NCBI RefSeq assembly: GCF_021462225.1
Contig: NC_061805.1
Span: 26,429,958-26,493,957, forward strand
Source: Girardinichthys multiradiatus
Taxonomy: Eukaryota; Chordata; Actinopteri; Cyprinodontiformes; Goodeidae
Length of the DNA: 64,000 bases
Direction: 5' to 3'
The notes beneath the pieces are model-generated. The model ran no database searches. It worked only from the letters and a program-made list of their open reading frames with translations, and was not told where the DNA came from. Positions 57,655 to 64,000 of this stretch are shown in pieces. Numbering within the stretch: position 1 is the stretch's first letter; every line of letters begins with the position of its first letter. Made by a program: the position numbers and the translations under genes.

Positions 57655-57800
57655 GTCATCAGTCAGTCATTTTCTACCGCTTCTTCCATAGTGGGTCGTA
57701 GGGAAGCTGGTGCCTATCTCCAGCAGTCTATGGGCGAGAGGCGGGGTACACCCTGGACAGGTCGCCAGTCCATCGCAGGCCAACACACAAACAACCATAC
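57655..57800 (+). repeat. LINE-type 3' tail repeat, truncated
   Basis: CAGTCAGTCATTTTCTACCG, TTCTTCCATAGTGGGTCG, GGTGCCTATCTCCAGCAGTC and CAACACACAAACAACCATAC. Near-identical start to 40555-40700. Confidence 0.7.
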
Positions 57801-57889
57801 ATATATGCTAAAATATATAAACTGGTCAGATTTTTTTTACAAACTCTATATTAGCCATCTTTCTTCATTCTAAAACCAGCTTAGATGTG

Positions 57890-58330
57890 TTTGGATCATC
57901 ATCCTGCTAAAACACATCATTATACCCAAAATACAAACTGCTCAATGACTTGAGTTAAAGATGAAGAATTTGGACATAGTTCTCTGTCTTCATTGTTCAA
58001 TTGGCAGTGAAACAGCACCACAGCATGATGCTGCCACTACCATGCTTGACAGCTGGCAGTGTTTAAATATCTAATAATTTTGGAGTGAATAAAGGATGCT
58101 TACATTTAGCTTTCTTAATTATGTTTTCTAGACCTTGACTTAAACTTTATTAGAAATTCGTGGACCATGTTTAAAACTGGATCCACACCTGGAAACCAAC
58201 CAGTCTGAAACTAATTCTCCTACTTCTGCCAAGAAGAGTGAAAAAGCATGTACCAAAAAGTGAGGGGTCGAGATACATCAGAAAACTAAATACAAACAAA
58301 TATAAATGGTGGTGTATGTTTCAGCCGGTG
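57890..58330 (-). mobile_element. Tc1-like relic
   Basis: GGATCATCATCCTGCTAAA, GTGAAACAGCACCACAGCAT and GATGCTGCCACTACCATGCT are reverse-complemented Tc1 transposase DNA. No open frame and no ends. Confidence 0.55.
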
Positions 58331-59929
58331 TGCTTGTTTTTAAACTTCTGTTCATTAGAGAAAAATCCACCATAAATTCAAACTGCACCCAATTCTTTTT
58401 TTATGTCAAATCACTGAAGTTTTGTATTGTACAATTATTACACCCTGATAAAAGAGCGGTTGTAATGCGTCATTAGTAGCCCAAAATTATTGTAAAATTT
58501 ATGTCCATGATGTATTATTATGTCTCACTGTAGGTGTCCACTGTAAACTTTAAAAACATAGAACTGACTGTAATTTCTCCAAATCTCCTGCCAGCAACAA
58601 AAGCAAGCCAAAGGTCAGCTGTAAAAAAAATAAATAAATAAATCAAATGACATATTTGCCTCCAAGAATTGCTCAAACTCATTCATAACAAAAATAGATA
58701 ATCCTACTGGCGGAAAAGAGAACAGGCTGCACAAACATAAAAGGTTGCTGCAAAAACTACAAATGACCTTTAAAATAGAATAAAAACAGCACCAACAGAG
58801 CACAAATTGTTTGATGATTCATATTTGGGTCTTAGAAGAGGCTTTAGAAGAGAATGTTGCAAAAGACAACATCCTGGGGAAAAGTTATAAAATGTTTCTG
58901 AAATGTACCCTTCTTTTACGCTGTGAAATAACGCTGGTGATGAATGATTAATTTAGCAGAGGAACTAATAGCCTATGTCAAACGTGGATTTGATTGCTGA
59001 TCTCATCGGAGTGAAGTCTGCAGGTCACTGGGTTGAAGCTGTGAGACTTGATCTCCCACCAGTGGGAGAGAAGGGGTGGGAGAGCTAATTAAAGAGACAG
59101 GAGGAAAGGTAGAGGAAGCGATTAAGACAAGAGGTGAGCATGAAAAACAAACAGAAAGCAGCAGAGAGGCTTCCTTGCTGTTCCAAGGCGCACATTAAGG
59201 TAGAAAAGGGACACAGGCTGGGCTGATGAATACGCTTCCCAAGGCTCCTGGGGGTTGTCCAATCAGGTGGTGCCAATGATGAATAGTCATGAGTCACCTT
59301 ATCAGCGTCGCCATAGTTACGCAGATGTGACTTTGGCCCTGTGAATGTGATGAGGGAACAGAAATGGGCCCTCTGCCTCCTTTCCCATGCACATCTTGAT
59401 CATCAATTAGAGCCAGGCAGGGGAGAGTTCAGACCAAGTGTTTTGCTTGGTGAATCAGGTGAACGGGTGTGGAATAAGGCAAGTAAACAGAGGGAAATGG
59501 GAAAAATGACTGTAAGACATAGGTGAAAGTGCTTGGAAAGAGCAAAGAACAAGCAAAATTTGATTCAGCTTGATTTAAAATCACATTAATCAACGATAAT
59601 GGCAGTTGCCAAACAGCACGTACAGGTGATTGCTGACAGGGAGAGGAAATGGGAAGTGGATGACAAGATATTTAATAAAAGCGCTACGGAATTAGATTGA
59701 GCAGTACAGCAGAGAGGAGTGTCATATAAAAAGGGGGGGAGAGGCTGAGGATGAGCAGTAAAAGAACAGCTGTGGGAAAAGAAATAAAGAAAATAAACAA
59801 CAATATACTAGAATCAATGTCTTTCCTTGTTTGTAAAGCAATACAATGTCAAAAAATGTCTTCTATTGTTAAATAAGTTAGTTTAAAGTGCAGTTTTATG
59901 AGCCTGATGATGTGTGAAAGAAGCCAAGC
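58331..59929. other. intergenic, possible regulatory DNA
   Basis: No gene or repeat is recognised. The part 58920-59420 is less AT-rich and looks single-copy, with homeobox-like cores (GATTAATTTAG) and a CCAATCAGG. Confidence 0.4.
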
Positions 59930-59934
59930 AATAC

Positions 59935-61450
59935 AGCTTTACATCCTTTGATACTGTTGGTCACTAGATTTTAATTGAACTTCTTACAGATATTGGTTTT
60001 TCCAATCAAACAGTTGGATTGCAAATTATCTAATAGTCAAACCCCAGGCGATTGTCGGTTCAACCTCAGACTTACTGCAAGTCCATAATTGTGTTTCACA
60101 AGGGTTGATTCTTGGCCCCTTTTTGTTTTATCTATTTATAACTAAATTGGGGCAGAATATTCTACAGTCAGGTTTTCTCTTCTATGCTGATGGCACCTTA
60201 ATTTACGAATCTACACCAACTACTGTAATAGATTTCAGTGTCTCTTACACAGCTTTGGCTGAGTACATACAGTTCTGTCACTTACAAACAACAACAAAAA
60301 ACAGCAGCAAAAAATACTGATGTTTGTCACTACTAAAAGAAAGGCAAGGGTGTAGTGGTCAGAAAAGAAAATGTAATGTTGAATAGTGAACAAACAGAGT
60401 TGGTGTCTTGTAAAAATTCAGAATTTTCATTTGCTGACAACTTGCATTTCAGGGCACATTTACAACCTCATAAAAAACCAAAGCTCTACTCAGAATTTTA
60501 TTATAGAAACATGTCTTGCTTTCTTTTCATTTAAAATTGAAACTAGTAGAGCCCATGCAATTCTTACCGATGGTTCTATCTGAGACATGTTGCAAGTCAA
60601 TAAAGGGGTTTCACAAGGTTTAATTCTTGGACATTATTGTTTTCTTTGAAAATAAACAGAGATGGTTAGAATAGCCACCAATTGTATTCAAGTGAGAGCG
60701 GCGTCATCTAAAGGATTACTTGAAATAAGAGTAAACGACCGTTTGGTGAAAAGAATACTCAAGCACAGACTAACTGTTTATCTGTAATGTCTGATTAATG
60801 AAAATTTTAAATGTTGTCAAATAGAAAATTTACATATATTGTAAATGAGCTAGGATAGAGTAGTGTGAAATTATCTTTTAACTTGTATGCTGATGACACT
60901 GTGATATACTGCTCCACTACTCCAGTAAAGGCTTTTGAATATTTCCAACATGCCCATAACAGAATACAAGAATAGGGGTGTCATTTCCAACTTCTTTTTA
61001 AAGCAGAAAAAACTAAATTTAAGTTTTTTACTAGTGCAACCAATGCAAGGCTGATTCTGTGTAATTTATTTATTTTAACAAGAAATAATAAATAAACAAC
61101 GTTAGCTAAAGGTGTTATTCAGATTTGATCACAAATTGAAATGAGTACAATCAACCTTTTGTCTGTTACTGACTAAAAAGATATACTATGTATAATATGC
61201 ATCTGCTCATTGTCTTTCCATGTTAGATAGTGTATATCACCGGGTAGTGAGATCCATAACTTACTACGTTTTTTTTTTCACTTGTTGTCATGTGTAAACT
61301 GGACATCAGTACATACTCACCCCATTAACTGGAATATTTCCATGTACATAACCCTTCTGAATAAAATAGATATTATTAAAGTAAAAGCTATACCTTGTGC
61401 TGACAAACTGTGCAAAGCCAAGATTTGGAACTGAAAAGGAACCTTTTTTA
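59935..61450 (+). mobile_element. LINE reverse-transcriptase relics, two adjacent
   Basis: First piece (about 59940-60330): CVSQGLILGPFLFYLFITKLGQNIL, then FLFYADGTLIYES (YADD decayed to YADG). Second piece (about 60590-61060): GVSQGLILG, then LYADDTVIYCSTT with YADD intact and KAEKTKFKFF. Sequence to about 61450 includes weak C-terminal similarity. Frames are broken. Both are L2/CR1-like and of one family. Confidence 0.65.
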
Positions 61451-61599
61451 CTTCCAAGCATTGCTGAGTTTTTATTGGGCTGAGAAAGTGGCTACATTAA
61501 AACAGACATAATAAACATAGTTATAAGGACTATGTGTACCAACAGTACTAATGATATAAAAACATAGAAAGGTGAACTAGTTAGAAGAACTATGAGCTA

Positions 61600-61900
61600 G
61601 TCGCCACAGTTCCCAAAACACTTCATGTTTCAATGTAGGGATGCTGTGTTCGTGGTGATAAGTTAGCTTTCTGCCACACACTGGGTTTTGCACATAGGAT
61701 AAAAAGTTACATTTTGTCCTCATCTGACCAGAATACCTTCTTGCACATCTTATTTTAAAGCAGGTGTTTTTGTGGGTTTTGATGTGGAAAAAATGAAATC
61801 ACAACCTTCGTGTCTAAACATTTTGAAAATGGTGCTTCTGAGAGTAAGAACTGAACTAGGAAAGAAATTGTTTGGGTTTTCAGCGCCTGATGAGTGTAAC
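61600..61900 (-). mobile_element. Tc1-like relic
   Basis: TTCTGCCACACACTGGGTTT, ATTTTGTCCTCATCTGACCA and GAATACCTTCTTGCACAT (SDETK region on the minus strand) match Tc1 transposase DNA. Short and broken. Confidence 0.6.
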
Positions 61901-64000
61901 AATCTTTAATTTAAATTTAATTTACAGACTTAGCATCCCTGAATGAATTTGAAGTTCCAGTGTAAACTCTGGAGACTAGGCTAACAGTTAGCAAGTGTTA
62001 TAAAATACATTTTTATGTAATTTACAAATAACTGTAGTTTTGTGATTATTGTAACTGAACTGTGCTGTTGCTGCCTTGGCCAAGCCTGATTTGCATAGAG
62101 ACCTATGTTTTAAATGGGACTAACCGGGTTCAGTAAAGGAAATAAATAAATAAAAGGGTTATTAAAGTACTTATTTGGAATGATTTATATAAATAAGCTG
62201 TTTTGTTATCTCTGAGCAATGACACAAATTTCTCACAAAAGTTTTACCTCATAATACACAGTAGAGGTCGGTGACACGATAACGCTGATAAGAGCCATCT
62301 ACTTAGCGCTCATTTGTGGGGCCCACAGAAAACATTGTAAATTGCTTTTCAGCTTCTGCTTATCTACGAGCTTATGTATGAACCAGTGGAGCAATCTGCT
62401 GCAAATTCAAAACATGTAATTGGATTTGCATTACAATACAATGGGGCCGTCCTCAGGCACTCAAAATATCTCTCTGGGCCAAATAAGTTTTTTGTTTTTT
62501 ATCAGCGTGGTCTTGATGCAGTTGCATTGAGTCTGTATACAAATGTTGCCAAAATTTTGGGTCAGATAGGTAATGGGTTAAGAGGGGCCTGATTTGTATT
62601 TAATCTTCTAATCTACACCATATGTGCAGGAAAATGATTGCCCACTCACCATTCTCATTTCACAGGCTGTTGACTGTATTTAAAGTGTGAATAATCTTCC
62701 ATAAGTTGTTTGGCAGTGTGTTCATTCCATAATGTGGGGTTGATGAATGAAGAGTTATGTTTAAACTATTGCCAGGAAAGGTTGACTTTGAGGATGCAAA
62801 TGTATTTCTGCACTGCTAGAGTACCTAGATTCAATTGAGGAATTGGCACCTTAATGATTTTTCCTTCTCTCGAAGCAGAGTAGACACTACCGGTTTATCT
62901 TTATAAAAGGGAACATTACCTTTATTAAAACTGCTACCAGATTCTGCTCTATATCTTGCTGTCTCCACATTACAGCACTGTAATAACAACCTTTTGCTCA
63001 GATGAGGAAAAAAACAATGTCAATTTTTATAGCTTCAGCCAGATTTCAGTCAGAAACTAGGTTTATCTACCTTTTCTCTCTGCTTCTGATGTTAAGATTG
63101 TCCTCTCCCTAATGGTTCGGGGCATTTTAACTCATTTCACATTTTGTTATGCATCAAGCATCACAGAGCCATGCTCGAAGCTTTACAAAACTCTAGGTCA
63201 TGTCCCTGCCATTTATTTTGGAAAGCTTGATGGGGACGCCTTGGTTCTAGCCTTGTAATATTGCACTACTTTGTAACAGCAAGACAAGGGGACTCCCTCC
63301 AGGAAAACACATCACCAATGACTTTTTTTTTCTATTTAGTGCCTTTACACTACTGATAGGAATGGCGGGGTGATGTTACGGCTATTCAGAGGGCAGAACA
63401 TGAGGGAAAATCCCATAATCTCCCAATCAAACAGAAGTTCACTTAACCCCAGGCTTTACTTTATAAGATTAGCGGGCTGAAGTCAAGATCTGCTGTTTAA
63501 TTGCTTCAGAGTCTCTAGGCATTGTAGTTTTCTTGGGTGGTCTGTTTAGTGATGCTCTCATTTAGCAGTAGTGGTTATACTTTGATTTAGTTAGGGTTTT
63601 ATTATCTTAGTTTCATATTTTCTCATCCTGTTCCCAGGTTTGTTTCATTTGGTCTTGCATTTAATAGTAGGTTCTTTTACTCCAATGTGTCTCAGATGAT
63701 TTGATCCCCAGAGCATTTTCAAACTATTTTTGCCATGTGGAAAGCCAAATTATCCTTTAGGAGGGAACATTGCCATTTTTGTGTAGGTGGATTATGTCGC
63801 TGTGACCCCCTGGTGAATAGTATGTCTCTTGGATTTCATGCAAAACATTACCCAAAGGGTTATACTGTCACTGCTGGTTTTCCTATTACATACACACCGC
63901 CTTGAAATAGTATTCAGTACTGTGAAACAATTTCTGATTGTGTCACTTCAGACACAAAGTCCTGTATGTATTTAATTCGATTTTTTGTGAGTGCAAAGAA
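61901..64000. other. intergenic, nothing recognised
   Basis: Apparently single-copy, AT-rich. The 62250-62700 part is conspicuously less repetitive and could be conserved non-coding DNA. The 72-codon open frame at 62374-62592 has no family resemblance. I see no exon. Confidence 0.4.

Noticed and set aside
1..64000. tRNA, rRNA, snRNA or microRNA genes
   Set aside because: No A/B-box tRNA fold, rRNA stretch or convincing conserved hairpin could be supported by eye. A covariance-model scan would be needed.

Overview
This is nuclear DNA of a ray-finned (teleost) fish. Two protein-coding genes with spliced, vertebrate-type exons are recognisable. The rest is AT-rich non-coding DNA crowded with teleost-type transposons: Tc1-like DNA elements, Rex3/RTE-type and L2/CR1-type LINE ends, and LTR elements. 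I would not name a species.

Layout. (1) 1-6.4 kb: the last two coding exons of ercc8 (CSA, + strand), separated by a 4.4 kb intron. That intron carries a GC-rich inverted repeat and an antisense LINE fragment. (2) 8.5-13.1 kb: a complete elovl7 gene (+ strand), with a CCAAT/GC-box promoter, a non-coding exon 1, seven coding exons giving 294 aa, and a 3'UTR with a poly(A) signal. ERCC8 and ELOVL7 are also same-strand neighbours in tetrapods, so this is conserved synteny. (3) 13.1-64 kb: no further recognisable multi-exon gene. It holds a candidate promoter plus 5' non-coding exon (22.1-22.4 kb, + strand) and many repeats. These include two sibling Tc1-like elements in inverted orientation (27.0-28.6 and 30.6-32.2 kb, one with an uninterrupted 334-aa transposase), a TA-flanked Tc1-like element with a mutated catalytic residue (36.9-38.2 kb), a 924-bp solo LTR with a 5-bp target duplication (47.7-48.6 kb), a Rex3-like 3' end (49.9-50.6 kb), and LINE reverse-transcriptase relics near 46.8, 60.1 and 60.9 kb.

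The most interesting locus is 51.06-53.10 kb. A decayed Tc1-like transposon is interrupted by one 1.8 kb insertion bounded by an 8-bp duplication. The insertion holds an intronless antisense copy of acbd4 (acyl-CoA-binding domain protein, peroxisomal tail-anchored family), joined to a sense LINE-type 3' tail. This arrangement suits retrotransposition with 5' inversion (twin priming).

Functionally, ercc8 (transcription-coupled DNA repair) and elovl7 (ER fatty-acid elongation) are unrelated neighbours. Nothing in the window looks like a new multi-gene system. The novelty lies in transposon archaeology, one odd retrocopy and a few unexplained structures.
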